A stretch of DNA of 64,000 bases from Hericium rajendrae (lineage: Eukaryota; Basidiomycota; Agaricomycetes; Russulales; Hericiaceae): NCBI GenBank assembly GCA_033439255.1, contig CM065882.1, positions 2,790,001 to 2,854,000 of the forward strand. The letters run 5' to 3'. The number at the start of each line of letters is the position of its first letter. Position 1 is the first letter of the stretch. This document shows positions 33,270 to 46,403 of the stretch, piece after piece. The translations under genes and the position numbers were made by a program. The notes beneath the pieces were generated by a model that had not been told where the DNA came from, made no database searches, and saw only the letters and a program-made list of their open reading frames with translations.

Positions 33270-34233
33270 CTACACCTGTTGCATCTCAGGCTGGCCCGGA
33301 GCCAAAGGTTTCCCCTCCGAAAGCTCGTGCTTGTGGACGCCTTTGGATAGACGCAGGTCGTAGACGAAGGTCAGCAGGAACAGCGTGTAGAGGAATCCTA
33401 TCACCCATTCCAGGACAGCTGCATCGTGGTCAACATCATGCTATCGCAATAGCCGAGATGAGACGGACCTCCGACATTGGTGTTGGTGTACAGCTCGGCC
33501 GCGAACGCGATGGCCAGAATGACGAGAATCGAGGTGATAATCGCCTTCAGGATATACGCAATCTTGAGCTGACGGACATCTCTGTAGTCCTTGCTCAGCC
33601 AGACGTACTATCGTCACCTTCCGTCAGCCCTGCGAAACCGATATTCTGCAAAAAACCACGCACCTCGACAATGGTGAAGATCGCGCTAAGCGCCACGCCC
33701 ACGATGAAGACGACCAGAAACGAGCGATGCGCGCTCACATGCCGCTTCGTGTCGAATATGGACAGCAGGATCAGCCCCGCGCCGCCCATCACGGAGCCGA
33801 GGATCGCAAGCCAGGAGAACACGCGCTCGCGTTTGCGCAAGTCCGGATACAATCTGCGCACCAGTCAGAGCCGCACCACGAGCCCGCACACGACCCACGG
33901 ACCTTCCATGATGGCGCAAAAAACGCTCGATGATGAGCGAGAGCACGAAGGAGGCCGCGGCAATGCTGCAGCCCACGATGAAGAGCGGCTTGAGGATATC
34001 CGCGCCGATGTCGGATATGTAGGGTATCGTGCCGTCTTCAGAGACGTAGCGCGGCTGTCCCTGGCCGACCCATGTCAGGATCATTGCAAGCAATGTTCCT
34101 GCCCAGGTCGGGTGAGTGCATTTGCTCAATGTGAGTGGTAGTGTGACCTCCACGCACCGAACCAGATAAAAGCGCCGAAAGCTGGTATCCAGACATAGGC
34201 CCAATGGTGTCTGTTGTGCGAGAAAATGGCCAT
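33270..34233 (-). CDS. Frag1/DRAM/Sfk1-family membrane protein
   Basis: Multi-pass membrane protein of about 270 residues. In yeast, Sfk1 supports plasma-membrane PI4P synthesis. Exon 1 encodes MAIFSHNRHHWAYVWIPAFG, ending in a first membrane segment. It joins across a GT-AG intron to TLLAMILTWVGQGQPRY and the family signature EDGTIPYISDIGADILKPLF. Further membrane segments are FIVGCSIAAASFVLSLII, WLAILGSVMGGAGLILLSI, FLVVFIVGVALSAIFTIVE, LKAIITSILVILAIAFA and VIGFLYTLFLLTFVYDLRL. The cytoplasmic tail ends PEMQQV. An intron separates FLRHHGR from LYPDLRKRERVFSW. The frame is clean once the introns are removed. Confidence 0.85.
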
Positions 34234-34782
34234 GTTCTGTCCTCACGTCGTAATACAGCACGCGGACGACGGGGCTGAAGATGGAGGTCGTGCAGACGAC
34301 CAGGAAGGAGAGGAGGTGTGCGTTGGAGCACTGCACATCGGGGCCAGACTGGAATAAAATGAGTGAGGGGTGGAGAGAATCGAGACGCTTGTCGGTAAGC
34401 AGAGCGAAATACGCGCCCACTGACGTCAGGACCTTGGCGCGAGGTTCTGCCCGTCGGCACGAACCGGTGCCCTCGCTGAGTCACTGACCACCTTACGTGC
34501 CCATCGCGTCGTAAACGTCCAGTCGATATCAAGGCGATATCATAGACACTGTGCTGTAACACACATATAAATAATGTGTCGCACCGTCGTACTACCTCCT
34601 CCACCCGACTATATGGTAACAAGAAACATGAAAAAGTAAAGGAAGACGATGTGTAGTACTAGGGACGGCCATATACAAAAGACTAGAGAGACACGGTCAA
34701 GAAACGCTCATCATACATCCCACGGATGTCCCGCGGCCGGATCGTGTGAAAAAAAAAATCAGACGCAGACCTGCGCATCCGC
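34234..34782. other. Intergenic region
   Basis: About 550 bases between the Sfk1-like gene promoter and the 3' end of the DsbA-like gene. No gene recognised. Confidence 0.5.
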
Positions 34783-35901
34783 TCAAGCGGCCGCAGCGAC
34801 CGTCGCGGGCTGCTCTTCTGACGGGTGCGCTGGTGCAGCCACCTGCGCCGAGGCAAGCTTGTTGAAAATCTGAGCAAGATATAATTAGCAATGCTCATAG
34901 CCATGGGCGAGCTGCTTACTTTCACGTAAACGGGGGCCATCTGCCCGCCGCTCACGGCCCACTTGCCGTCGATGATCGTGAATGGCACGCCAGTGACGCC
35001 CTTCCCCCGCGCCTCTGCAACCTGCGTCATGACTTCCTCCAGCAGATCGTCCGAGTCCAAGAACTTAATGGCCTACGGAGATAAAAGAGGAAGCAAGTTA
35101 GTCGAATCTCGATCAGGGCATTCTCATACGAAGGCTGCGTGAGGGTGATGAGTCATCGAGAAATCATGCTCACATCGTCCCTCGACATGACCCCGGCGCA
35201 TTCGGCCATCTCGGAAAGCATGGTCATGTCCGCGATGTCCTGTTCTTCTTCCATGTATGCCTTGAACAGCAGGCGGACGAGCTCGAGCTGCTTCGGCGAG
35301 CCACCTATTTGCAGCGCCTTGTTCATCAGTCGGTGAGCGCGGGTCGTCTGCGCGATCTTCCCTTGGAAAGAGCTATATAGACATTGTAAGCCGGGGCGAC
35401 AACAAAGTTGATTAATTGGAATAGAGAGAGCGCATTGCGGAATTTGTTACATATTGCGGCGGCACGATGACGTGCTTTCCGCTTGCATTCCGTCCCGACC
35501 AGTTGCTTCGGCGCCACGCCCGCCCACCGCGTGCCGAATGCACACAACGCATAGAGAAATACACACTCACAAGCTGATGCCGACATTCTCGCCTTGCTGT
35601 ATCGCCATTTCCATGATCGAGTCGAACTTCGCCTTGCCGATCTTCCTGTAGAACCATTCGAGCTTATCGAGGCCTTCGTCCGGCAGATCAGGATGCAGCA
35701 GGAACGGGCGAAACTCGACCTCGAACGAGATGGGCAGCGCCGAGCACTGCGCGATGGCCTTCTGCATCTCGCGGAAGCCGACGTAGCACCATGGGCATGT
35801 CTGGCGCGGTGAAACTGCATCAGCGCACGTGAAGACAGAAGCGGCTGGGGGAGACGCACGAAATCGGATATAATGACCAGCTTTACTTTTCGGCTGCCCA
35901 T
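34783..35901 (-). CDS. DsbA/FrnE-family thioredoxin-fold oxidoreductase
   Basis: Predicted thiol-disulfide oxidoreductase of the FrnE/DsbA-like group, about 235 residues. The protein starts MGSRKVKLVIISDF, then an intron, then TCPWCYVGFREMQKA with the CxxC active site. It continues FEVEFRPFLLHPDLP, the helical insert DKLEWFYRKIGKAKFDSIM, QTTRAHRLMNKALQ, LLFKAYMEEEQDIAD, and the cis-Pro region GVTGVPFTIIDGKWAVSGGQ. It ends in an Ala-rich tail. There is no signal peptide, so it is probably cytosolic. The intron after GIS is unusually long (about 200 bases). Frames agree with the family throughout. Confidence 0.9.
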
Positions 35902-38900
35902 CCTATCATCGACTGGGGATTTGTACAGTGACCGGGCGGGGGCTTGGGAGCGCGGTGTAGCGGGTCTGGAGGGCGAATGGGGGACAGAGTAAAGGTGATG
36001 GTGGGTGGTTGATGGGAGGGATAGACCGGCGGCGGGTGATTGATGAGAAGCAGAGGAGACTGAGAAATGGGATGCAGGGAACGGCGGGGGAATATGTACA
36101 GGAGGGGGTGACCAAGCCGGGACACGATTTGTGAGCAGAAGGCCCGCGTCACGCTTTCTGTGACAGCTTACATAGAATCGCGCTTGCTGTCAGTCTCCGC
36201 GTGTCACATCTGGTGGACCTCGGAACGGAGCACTCCTCCTCCTCAGCCGCAGAGTCGCCCTTCCTGTGCATTGCTGCTCTCGGACCTTCCCTGGTAAACA
36301 TTCCAGACCGTCTCACATGTGTGTTTGATTATACATTCGCTGAGTGGACCACACCGACTGTCGCACGACTTGGTCACACCCGTCCCGCAGCTGGATCTCT
36401 AGATCGTGCCGACCCCGATCATATTGACGGAGCCGGGTCACCTCATAACCACACTTGGCTAACACGGTCCGCCCTTCACTACGACTTCGCCAGCCTGCGG
36501 CCCTAGCATTGTAGTAAGCACTTATCGCGGCCAGCGGTATGTGCAAACCTTGTAACATAGACAAAATCTGAAAAAGTGCTGCTATGCATACGAGTCCATT
36601 TGCACCACATGTTGGAATAAAGACATGCCGGGGACCCGTAGACCCTGCAATCAGCCTATGCGATCCGCAGAAAAAGGGGCCGTTTTGCTGAAACTCGGGT
36701 GCAGGTCCAGCGCCACAGAGTGAGGTCCAACAGGGCCCAGCACCAAAAAAGCGTAGGCAGATAACAGCTTCCATAGATCCGCCGAGCAACGCATTGGAAG
36801 CATATTACTGTTAAAAAGAAAGGATCATCAGATGGTAGCCGTGCCCGAAGGCTGCCCGAGACCTGGACGAGATAGCCATCGGCTATCTAATTACCGCGTA
36901 ACCGTGTAGTCACTCGTTAGTCTCTTGACGATCGGATACATCCCTGGGATGCAATGCAGGCGACGCACCAAAGGCCATCCGATAACGAACGAAACGCTTT
37001 CACCAAAATGAGCCGGTCTATGTTCTGGAAAAGCAATGGATCACGATGCTACGGACACGCAGTCCATTGAGCAATGCGACACTCCAAGCCTGGATGCCGT
37101 AGAAGCTAATAACGGTTTTATCACCAACCATGTCAGCTCGACAATAGCGCGACCAGCCCTGCAAAGCGGACTGAGCCACTAGCTGACAGAGCTGCTTGAC
37201 ACAGGTCTGCGGATGACATATCCTCCCTGCTATGGAGACACGATAATTGGGCATCTGAACAGGGCCTTTGATCGATCCCCGTGGGGAAATGCAGGACATG
37301 CTTAGTGGACTGGAGGCCAGAGACGGGAACGCAAAGGCGTCATGTGAAAAAGCTGCGACACACCGTGGCTCTGGTTTGTCAACCTCAGCTCCTGCGCCCT
37401 GCGATTGTGCATCTCCTTCCTCGTCCTGGAATCGCGAGAGACACGTCGCTGATAAGGCGACGACAACTCCTGACTTGCTGGCGATGCTCGCACGCTCACA
37501 TCGCATGTTCCGACTCCATGGAAACCGCGACGTATACTGGCAGGGATGCCTTGCTTGACCAGGAGTGCAACCGCGTTGCAGCTGGTGCTATAGCAGTACA
37601 GATTTTCGCTGCATAGCCCTGGCTCGGGAATGAAACAGAGCGGCGGAGAGAACCCCTGTGGTTGATCAACATGGAACTCGGAGCTGTTTGTGGGCGTGGT
37701 GTCGATGGGTGGCGAGCAGGCTGGCGCTTATTTCCCGCACGCTGAGAAGGATCGTCGTTAAAGGTGCGAGATCCGGCTCCACAACCGTCGGTTGGCATGC
37801 TGTGCAAGGTCGTCGGGTTCGGAGGCCATGCAGTGGAGGTTCAAAATCAGAACGAGGCTACGGAGTGCAGGTGCGAAGATCTTTATCAGAAGATATCAGA
37901 TGTCTCCATGCGCCGTTGACTGTTGGACTCACAACTCATGATGCAGTCCACGCGCCGACTCGGAACTGATGCATCAAGACACAGAGAATGGAACCTTGCT
38001 TCACTGTCTTACACCATGGACTTTGTCGCGTCTTCCAGGCAAGCATTGAAAGCGATAATCTTGTCCGCCCATAAGCCTCCGTCGAGGACTGGGGTAAAAC
38101 AAAAGGAAGCCTCGACTTCCACATTGCACGCGAGCCTCGGGAGTAAGTTCGTTTAAAATGGCGTCGACTAATTTGCAGTTCAGATATGTGAAATTCCACG
38201 ACCTTGAGACCGGTCTGGGCGCGCAGCACCCGCGGCCCTGGCGCAAGATCGAGGCAAGAATGCTCCCGGGTTCTGCATTCGTTTGCAATGAGGTGCTCGT
38301 TCGCGCGAAAGAACCGCAGGACATGGATCGTTTGGTTTGGGAAAAGGATGCCTTAAACGTCCTAACCTGTATAACATCCAACGATAGTTAGTTTGATCCG
38401 TTCAACGAGCGCTATCAGAAGAAGAACACCTAACCATGAGCAGAGCTATTTGACGTTTCGAACTCAATCCTTGCCCAAAGGCAGGTAGATTGGATGCCTT
38501 ATCAGAATTCAACACCGAGGTCAACGGAAGGGCTCACGATTGACACGAATGATGGAGGCCCCAGTTGCGTTACACGCTGCTGCGAGATCCTAGCTGGTGG
38601 GAATCGTGCTACGTCGGATCCCGCTATACCTCGAGGCAAAGACGGTGGTGCTTTTCTGAAACCAAGGACAGGCACCGTGGAGCTCACAGCGTGACTCGGG
38701 CGGCGCTCTTCCGATCTCATTTGAAGTCGAAGGCATGCCGCAGATCTGCACAAGCGCTCAAGACTGTAGTACTAGTTGGCGAGCATATCGGAGCAGGGCA
38801 GGATCCGCATGTATCTGTCAGGGCGAGGATCTCTGGTGTGGGAGGGAAGGACTGTGCAGACTACGGCGAGAACGCTCGCGGCACACAGTCGGAGCTCGAC

Positions 38901-39175
38901 GATGAATTGCACGTCGGTGAGATCGCCCCGAATTCGCGCAGGCGGCCAGGCTGTTTGGCGGGAAAAAAGGACGAAGAAATGGCTTGTGATGAGCACGGGG
39001 GCAATGAGGCCATGATCCAGGCCAAAAGTGGCATCTGCAGACGATTGAAAGTCCGCCCGGTATTGGACAAGGAACGACTGCCATCTCTCCACGGCCTCTT
39101 CCTTTCCGCCTTCCCCGTTTCCACTCTGTCTCTCCTACTACCACCTCCTCGGCTTTCCCGCTCCTTTCTGTCTCG
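35902..39175. other. Long gene-poor stretch (3.3 kb)
   Basis: The largest region without a recognised gene. Its left end is the promoter of the DsbA-like gene, with a pyrimidine-rich tract on the minus strand. Open frames of up to 200 codons occur (for example 36313-36789 minus and 38565-39194 plus), but none shows a domain, a start context or spliceable partners, and both strands are equally open. No terminal repeat, transposase or reverse-transcriptase motif was seen. It could hold a lineage-specific gene, a non-coding RNA or a relic element. Confidence 0.4.
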
Positions 39176-41758
39176 ATGGCGACCCACCATGTAATCGCCT
39201 CTTCCTCCGTCAGTAATTCCCAGTCGGCAACATCCAATGGCATTGTGGGCAACCATTTTCGTGTCGGAAAGAAAATCGGAGAGGGCTCTTTCGGCGTCGT
39301 GTTCGAAGGTCAGTTCTGTGCGGTGGCCCGCGTTTGATTTTCGCGCTGACCGTCTGCCATTTTCAGGTACCAACTTGTTAACCAACCAGCCTGTCGCTAT
39401 CAAGTTTGTTAGTGTCATGACCCGGAGTCGCGCTGTTCTCGTCTGAATCGTTTCTCGTGCTGTAGGAACCTCGCAAATCGGACGCCCCCCAACTCCGAGA
39501 CGAGTATCGATCGTATCGCACGTTGAATGGCACTGGTATGTCGTTCGCATTCATCATATCGGCCGCTAGTTGTGCCTGAACGTTGCTATCTTTACCGGGC
39601 GCTCCATATCTCACTCGTCGACCGTGCTCCGTCTCGCCTCGATTTCTCCCATGCAGCTGGCGTTCCACAAGTCCATCACTTTGGCCAAGAGGGTCTCCAC
39701 AATGTGCTCGCCATCGACCTTCTGGGTCCGAACCTCGAAGATCTCTTTGACATGTGCGGCCGGAAGTTCTCCATTAAGACCGTGTGCATGGCTGCCAAGC
39801 AGATGGCGAGTGTTTCCTGCCTTGCAGCTACGATTCATGGAATCCGGCACTTGATGCCAGCGTCCGGAAGTCCCGTCCGCGCGTAATGCGAGGCTTCGCT
39901 TCGGCCACCGCTTGGACAGGGGATGTCTTTCCCAAATCCATGCATGCTTCGGCAAGCGCTTCTCGCGCTCATTGCATCCATGCATCTTCTGCTGCCGTGG
40001 TGCGCATGCTGACCGCTCGCCCTCGGTTTAGGTTACACGCGTCCAATCCATCCACGACAAGTCCCTCATTTACCGCGACATCAAGCCCGACAATTTCCTG
40101 ATCGGTGTCCCTGGGACCAAGAATGCGAATACAATTCATGTGATTGGTGAGTGCGTCTTTCAGCATGCGTTTGAATGGATTCGCATCCCATCTTCGTGTT
40201 TCGCTTGGCTTAATTTCCGCCCGCCCATCCGATTTACTTCGGCTAGTCGCCTTCCATTGTCACCCTAGCTTTTATGATTTACGCGTCAGACTGGCTCCAT
40301 CTTTTTAAAGCATGCATCCCCAACGTGCTGGAAGGGCATGTTCTGGCGCTGCCGACATCTGTCATATTTCCTGTGTTCTAATTGATCATGGCTTTGTCTG
40401 TTCTGTGCTACATCTGCGCTTCTGACTTGTTACTGACGTAATGACGTTATCCCTTGTACAGATTTTGGGATGGCCAAGCACTATCGTGATCCGAAAACGA
40501 AGGTGCACATCCCCTACCGCGAGCGCAAATCTCTGTCGGGGACCGCTCGCTACATGTCCATCAATACCCACCTGGGCCGCGAGCAGTCGCGACGAGACGA
40601 CCTCGAGTCGCTCGGACATGTGTTCATGTATTTCCTGCGCGGCGGCCTTCCCTGGCAAGGTTTGAGGGCCGCAACGAACAAGCAGAAGTACGAGAAGATT
40701 GGTGAGAAGAAACAGTCCACGCCAATCTCCGAGCTCTGCGAAGGCTTCCCTGGTAGGATCTCCGCCGATATGAAAAGCGTGTGCACTGATGCAAGGATGT
40801 GCAGAGGAATTCGCTATCTACATGAATTACGTTCGTAAGCTCGGCTTTGAGGAGAGCCCGGACTATGATTTCCTTCGGGAGCTGTTCACGAAGGTTCTCA
40901 AGACTCAAGGCGAGCAGGAGGATGGCGTGTACGATTGGATGCTGCTGAATGGGGGTAAAGGCTGGGAGGCCGGACATGTAAGTGCCGTCTCATTATTACG
41001 CGACTTGTGCACGATGTTAATAGCTCTGATCCAGACCCCGTCCGCTATCCTTGCGCAAGCACACGCTAATGCTGGCACCCCACAGACGCCTCACCGCGAG
41101 CATCGATCGAGAGACCACCGCCGTGCTTCGCGGCAAGCACTGCAGGATGCCGGCACTGCCCAGAATGGCCTTCTCGTCAGTCCGAGCTCGGCGCACGTCA
41201 AGAGCAACGGCCGACGCGCTGCAGGGCAAGACGCTTCGCGCGGCGCAGCCAAAGACCTCAGCGTGCAGCCATTGGCGCCGACCAGCCGCCGCGCCAGCCA
41301 GCAGCAGGGCGCCAGAGACGCCGTCAACAATCTCACCGCGCCGCATCCCTATGCTGCCACCCCAAGTCCGACGACTTACCGCCCTGGCACCACCCCATAT
41401 GGGGGCAACGCATCGCCAGTACCGCCAGGGAGTGCCTGGGGGGTTGGGAAACGGGAACCTTGGCGGCTCGACCGGTGCATTGAACGGGTCCGGCGCGCCC
41501 AATGGGAATGCGAACGGGAACGGGACGGGGTCCGATTCGTTCCTGTACGGCAATCAGGCGGGATCCGGCGGGCGGAAGGGCCTGCAGTCTCGCGAGGGCG
41601 GGGACTCGCGCGAGGCGGCGGGGGCGCCGCGTGAGGGCCGCGCGAACGGCATGGCGGTGTTTGACCGGGAGATGACTCGCGTTGGCGAGCAGGACGAGGA
41701 GGGCCATGGGGCAGGACGGAAGAAGGGCTTCTGGGCCGTGTTCTGCTGCCGGGCGTGA
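39176..41758 (+). CDS. Casein kinase I, membrane-anchored Yck type
   Basis: Ser/Thr kinase of the CK1 family resembling yeast Yck1/2 and fission-yeast Cki1. The kinase starts [20 protein letters not shown] (Gly loop) and has [18 protein letters not shown] (catalytic Lys), [33 protein letters not shown] (catalytic loop), [31 protein letters not shown] and [20 protein letters not shown]. The C-terminal tail is rich in Gly, Asn and Ser and ends [10 protein letters not shown]; a CC pair near the end is the palmitoylation anchor of Yck kinases. The intron at 39806-40031 appears to use a GC donor. The one before DFGMAK (about 40147-40461) is over 300 nt. In the tail, six Gs at about 41438-41443 shift the frame; five would restore it. 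Confidence 0.9.
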
Positions 41759-42812
41759 GTTGTACGGGATGCCGCCCATGCTCGCCGTTGCTAGTTGGTT
41801 ACGAGTTTCCGTGAGTGTCTGCTGCATTCTTTCATCTACATGTTGACTGTTGACTGATGGCATGCTTGTTGCAGCCTTTGCATCTGGACATATTCACGAA
41901 TCCTGTCACGAGAGCAACATTATCCACCACGATCATCCATGCATTACCCAATCACTCAGTCACAATCACCGCAGGCTACCTACACCATCAGATCGTCCAT
42001 GCTCCCTGCACACATATCCGTCACCACCGCCTTTACCCGCCCAGCGCCGCGCGCCCGTGCCATCGCATATACGTCCACTCGTTCAGCCCTTCTTTCGCTT
42101 CGTTCTGCATTCATTCACAGTTCATTCATCCCGTTTCTGACGCATCCATCGAACTCGGACCCGTGGACCTGGCCCGATATCTATTCCATTTTATTTGCTC
42201 TCTTCGTCGGTTGTGTATTCATTAGGTCGGATTCTCGCATGCACATAGATCGCTTTATTCGGCGTCCCGGCGGCGCCGGTCTCTCTCTCGGGCGCCTTGG
42301 AGCACTCAGCTTTGACTTTACTTCGTACTAGCCTGATTCTTAATCATAATACGCTCTTGCAGCTCCCGCTATGTGCGATGGGTTCGGTTCCGATCCTGCT
42401 ACCGGGCGCTCGTCAAATCATTCGTTGGGGATTTGATCTAGTGAACATGTGACCATCGCAACTTGAAATGACGGGAACTCGTCACCGCGAATGACAGCTA
42501 CAACTGCTGATCACGATCGACCACGTACGCGGTGAGTAGACAAATATTCAAAGGTGGGGTGACTCGTGACGGTGAAAGTTCACATCAAAACAATTTCGCT
42601 TTGAGCACCTGCAGGGAACAGCTGCTTTGCTAACCTCGCACAGGATGACGTTCAATGGTAGAATTGGCAAGAAATGATATATGCTGAACAATTACTGCAA
42701 AACGTCTATGATGAGGACCCCACACTATCGTACAGACTTCACGACAAGATTAGAAAACCATAGCAGACCATAGCCCATACCATGCGAGTGCAAGAAAAAT
42801 ACCCAGTCTAAT
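41759..42812. other. Convergent intergenic region
   Basis: About 1 kb between the 3' ends of the kinase gene and the small mitochondrial-type gene. It is pyrimidine-rich at the left end. No gene, tRNA or repeat recognised. Confidence 0.5.
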
Positions 42813-43408
42813 TCACTTCCTAGCCTTCCACGCCTCCTTCCCGAGCTGCGCATACTTCTTCGCAACATCTTGAATCGGCGGGGGACTCCGTTCCGCAAGC
42901 TCGCCATCCACGCCCGGCTTCGTCGTCGCACCGTCCATCAAACCCAGGCCGCCCTCGCTCCCCCCTCTGCAGCCCATCTCACCGGGCGCCTGGGCATGCC
43001 GCACGGCCGCGCTCTCACCTACGCCTGCTTCGTTTGTGGGCACTCGCCGGGTAAGTGTGGGGTGCGCGGGGGCAGGGCTCGTCGAACTCACGTGGGCATC
43101 TTTCTTTGGGGCGGGCGCGGGCGCGAAGTTGACGTACGGCGCGGAGGTGGGGTATGCTCCGGCGGGGACGGCATAGGGGGCGTAGGAAGGGTCCGGCTCG
43201 CTGACGACGTAGACGGTGCGCTTCGCGTGCTCGTGCTCGTAGGGCATTGAGGGGTGGGGGTCGTCGAGGACGAGGGCGCGCTCGTCAGGGGGGAGTTCTC
43301 GGAGAGGACGGCGAAGGGGGAGTAGAAGGAGCGCGTCTGGGACGCGTTGGCGCGGAGGGACTGGAACAAGACGCGGGTGTTCTTGGCGACGAGGCGGAGG
43401 ACGGACAT
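42813..43408 (-). CDS. Small protein with probable mitochondrial presequence, function unknown
   Basis: The start MSVLRLVAKNTRVLFQ, then SLRANASQTRSFYSPFAVL, is Arg-rich, free of acidic residues and amphipathic, like a mitochondrial presequence. It continues into DERALVLDDPHPSMPYEHEH, AKRTVYVVSEPDPSYAPYAV, a Pro/Ala-rich middle and the charged end QDVAKKYAQLGKEAWKARK. I know no named family; similar hypothetical proteins are usual in agaricomycetes. At 43288-43293 there is a run of six Gs (Cs on the coding strand) where the frame slips; a seventh would join the two halves. An optional intron may lie inside the middle part (near 43030-43105). Confidence 0.6.
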
Positions 43409-44853
43409 GGTGGGGTTCGTTAGGATAGATATTAGGAGGATGGGGTAGAGCAGAGGGCGAAAGGTTAAGGGGTAGATGTTGGTGGACCGCCGGGATTTAA
43501 GTAGAGTGTATAGAGCGTGGGAATGTGGGGTAATATACGGACTGTCCGTCATCTCTGCTACGAAGCTCCGATTGGCCGGCGGCGCGTCAACTCGTTGGGG
43601 GTCGTGTTGCCAACCGCTTCGTCCAGAACGCACATTACGTTCCCGCAGACTTATTGGCGCAACCCTTCTCAGACCATTCCGTTGACGTGCCTGCGACGAG
43701 CCATCCCCAGTCCCGACCTCGACATCATTCGACTTCGGACTCGAGCATGGCTGCTCTCGTCAGTTCTCCACGAGGCCAGACTATCCTTGTGACCTCGGAC
43801 TTCGCTGCAAAAGATCCCTACTTTGCGGCACTCCGCCTTCTCCTTGATGTCATGCTCTCGAGCCTGTGACGATCTGTGGTCACTTGATAAAACACGCCTC
43901 GTTTCTCATCGTCCCACGGACTGCAATGCGCGTCGCCAAGTATCCCCTTTCTCGCGTTGATTGTCCGTCTTATTTATAGTCTGAACAGCGCCTATAGCCT
44001 AAGAGACGCTACACGACTCATTCTCCGTGTGTTGTGTCATACAACCCATTCGCTTTCCTTGATTGCCCTGTCCTCATACAGTGCCCCTCATGGTCCCATT
44101 CTGGACACTACGCGCACGATTGCAGTAGCTATCGTCCACTGGCATTTCGCCGCCTACGTGCAACATTCACAACAGGTGCGATGACCGTTTAACGCCATTG
44201 GGCGACAGCGAAGCGCTGGTGCCGAGGATCCCATATCACTGTTGGACATTGCCCGTCGCCCTGCAATGCAGCACTCAAGTTTTCATGTCGGCATAACCTC
44301 GCATGCGGATCCAACTTCTTCAGGCAGGATCAGCGTGTGGCTTAGATGGTTGCTCAAGCTGCAATGATTCGCACATCCGTCGGAGCTCGGACTTGACGCA
44401 TCAGACTTTCTCCCTCACCGCCTTCTAGGATCTTCTCGGATCCGCGCATATCCCAAGATGCACCTCAGCGCGCTGATGTCGTGATGTGTTTGACTGTTCG
44501 ATAGCTCGAGAGTTCAGTGTGAAACGAAGGCTGAGAGACGGGTTGGATGGGTGTCCGTCGCTGGGGAGCTCCGTAAACAGCGCGTTCCTGGATACTTTCC
44601 TTTTGCGGATAGCCTCGGTTCCGAAACGTAGGCGCCAAGCTCAACACCATGCCCGAGTCTCGACAACTGGTCATTTCGAAGTGATATTCTGTATATCCAG
44701 TAGGGTAACACTTTGAAACAATATCATCATGGCAAGGTATCAAGTCCGCATGTAAAGTACTACACTGAAGAGAATATACCGTCTATAGTACAATTGGAGT
44801 CTGATACAACGGATTCCACGTGAATATAATGTTCTACTTGTACACATTATATT
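43409..44853. other. Intergenic region
   Basis: About 1.4 kb upstream of the small mitochondrial-type gene and downstream of acetate kinase. An open frame on the plus strand (about 43747-43869, MAALVSSPRGQTILVTSDFA) could be a first exon, but I found no continuation. No other gene supported. Confidence 0.4.
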
Positions 44854-46403
44854 TCAGTCCATCTGTTCCTGCCAATACTTCGGGTCCAGAGCGCATTCGC
44901 GCGCCATTTCCAGCTGTATGAAACAGGTCAATGAAGCCACACAGCACAAAATGCGAAATACGCACCTGTTCGTCGGTCCTACACACCAAGACCTTCGTCG
45001 GCTGCTTGCCTATCTCCACCACCTTCCCCTTCACGCTATTCACGCCCTCATTCCTGCCTTCATCAACCGCAAACCCAAGACAAGTACATTTCTCAGCAAC
45101 GACCTTCCTCAACTCGACGCTCCGCTCGCCAATGCCTCCACTGAACACCAACGCATCCACCTTATCCGCCCCGCCCATCTTCAGCCAATACGACCCGATA
45201 TAGTTCAAGATGCGGTCCACGAACAGATCGAACGCGAGCACGCCCGCAGGCTCGCCGTCCGCCCACATGCGCGTGACGCCGCGCCAGTCCGCGGTGCCCG
45301 TGAGCGCCTTCCACCCCGCCTTGGTGTTGAGGATCTCCTCGGCGGTCGTGACGCTGACATTGCGCGCGAGACTCTTCTCGTGCGAGAGGCGCCCGCGCGG
45401 TGCGTGTAGTGGAAGATGAGCGTCGGGTCGATCGCGCCGCTGCGCGTTGCGCCTGGCAGGCCGGACACGGGCGTGAGGCCCATCGAGGTGTCGAGCGACT
45501 TGCCGGCTTGGATGGCGCACGCGGAGGCGCCGGAGCCGAGGTGCAGGACGATGAGGGTCGTTTCGGAGGGGGGCTACCGGGGATTGTACTTAGTTAGCAG
45601 TTTTTGGGAATTGGGAGAGAGACTGACCTTTTCTAGATGGCGCGCGACGGCGCGCAGGATGTATGCGTCTGCCGAGTTGTGTGAGTGGTAGGCAGGACTT
45701 CCGAAGGGGAAGAGGGAGCCGCACAACTCAGCCCGTGGAAACCGTATTTCCGGAGTCCCTTTTTATGCGCCATTTCTTGATTGATGGCGCAGGCGCGGAT
45801 GTGCTGGGGCATGTAGTGATGGAAGGCGGTGTCGAAATATGCTATGGAGTTGGCTTTCGGTAGCGCCTCAATGCATGCCTCGATGATGGTCAATGCCGCG
45901 CCGTTATGCCTAGTTGATGATATCCCCATCAGACGCAGTGGTATATCATGTAGGAAGCAAGCTCACAGAGGCGCGAGGTCAGATAGACGTTCAATGTAGT
46001 GGTAAGAGTCCGCGTTGATGACGACCGGCTTGAAGTAATCGCCGCCGTGCACGATGCGGTGGCACACATGCACGATTTCCTCGCGCTCGATGAGGGCCTC
46101 GCTCTTGAGGTAGTCCAGGAAGTGTGCAAAAGCCGTAGCATGGTCCTTGATGTCGGGGGCGGCTTCATTCTTCACGCTGCGCGTATTAGAGGAGATAGAG
46201 TCGCCGTCGACCACGGAAAAGGAGAAGGTCGGCTCCGAGGAGATGGACTCGATGGAAGAGATCAGGAGGAGGTCAACTGGGTTCGCGTCGGGTGTGTCTT
46301 CGATGTGCCCCGCGGAGACACGGCGATATAGGGATATCTTGAGAGACGACGAGCCCGAGTTGAGGGAAAGGATGAGGCCTGAGCCTGACCTGGAGGTAGT
46401 CAT
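44854..46403 (-). CDS. ACK: Acetate kinase
   Basis: Converts acetyl-phosphate and ADP to acetate and ATP. About 430 residues. Family signatures in order: [19 protein letters not shown] at the N terminus, [27 protein letters not shown] (catalytic Asp), [55 protein letters not shown] with the catalytic Arg, [17 protein letters not shown] and [18 protein letters not shown]. The last exon gives [19 protein letters not shown] and the stop at 44854. At about 45390 one G seems to be missing, between IFHYTHRAG and [14 protein letters not shown]. The gene is transcribed away from phosphoketolase across a shared promoter region; the two enzymes act in sequence in the fungal Xfp-Ack pathway. Confidence 0.95.

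Noticed and set aside
36313-36789. 158-codon open frame on the minus strand in the gene-poor stretch
   Set aside because: No domain, no plausible start context and no partner exons; composition is not typical of the coding exons nearby.
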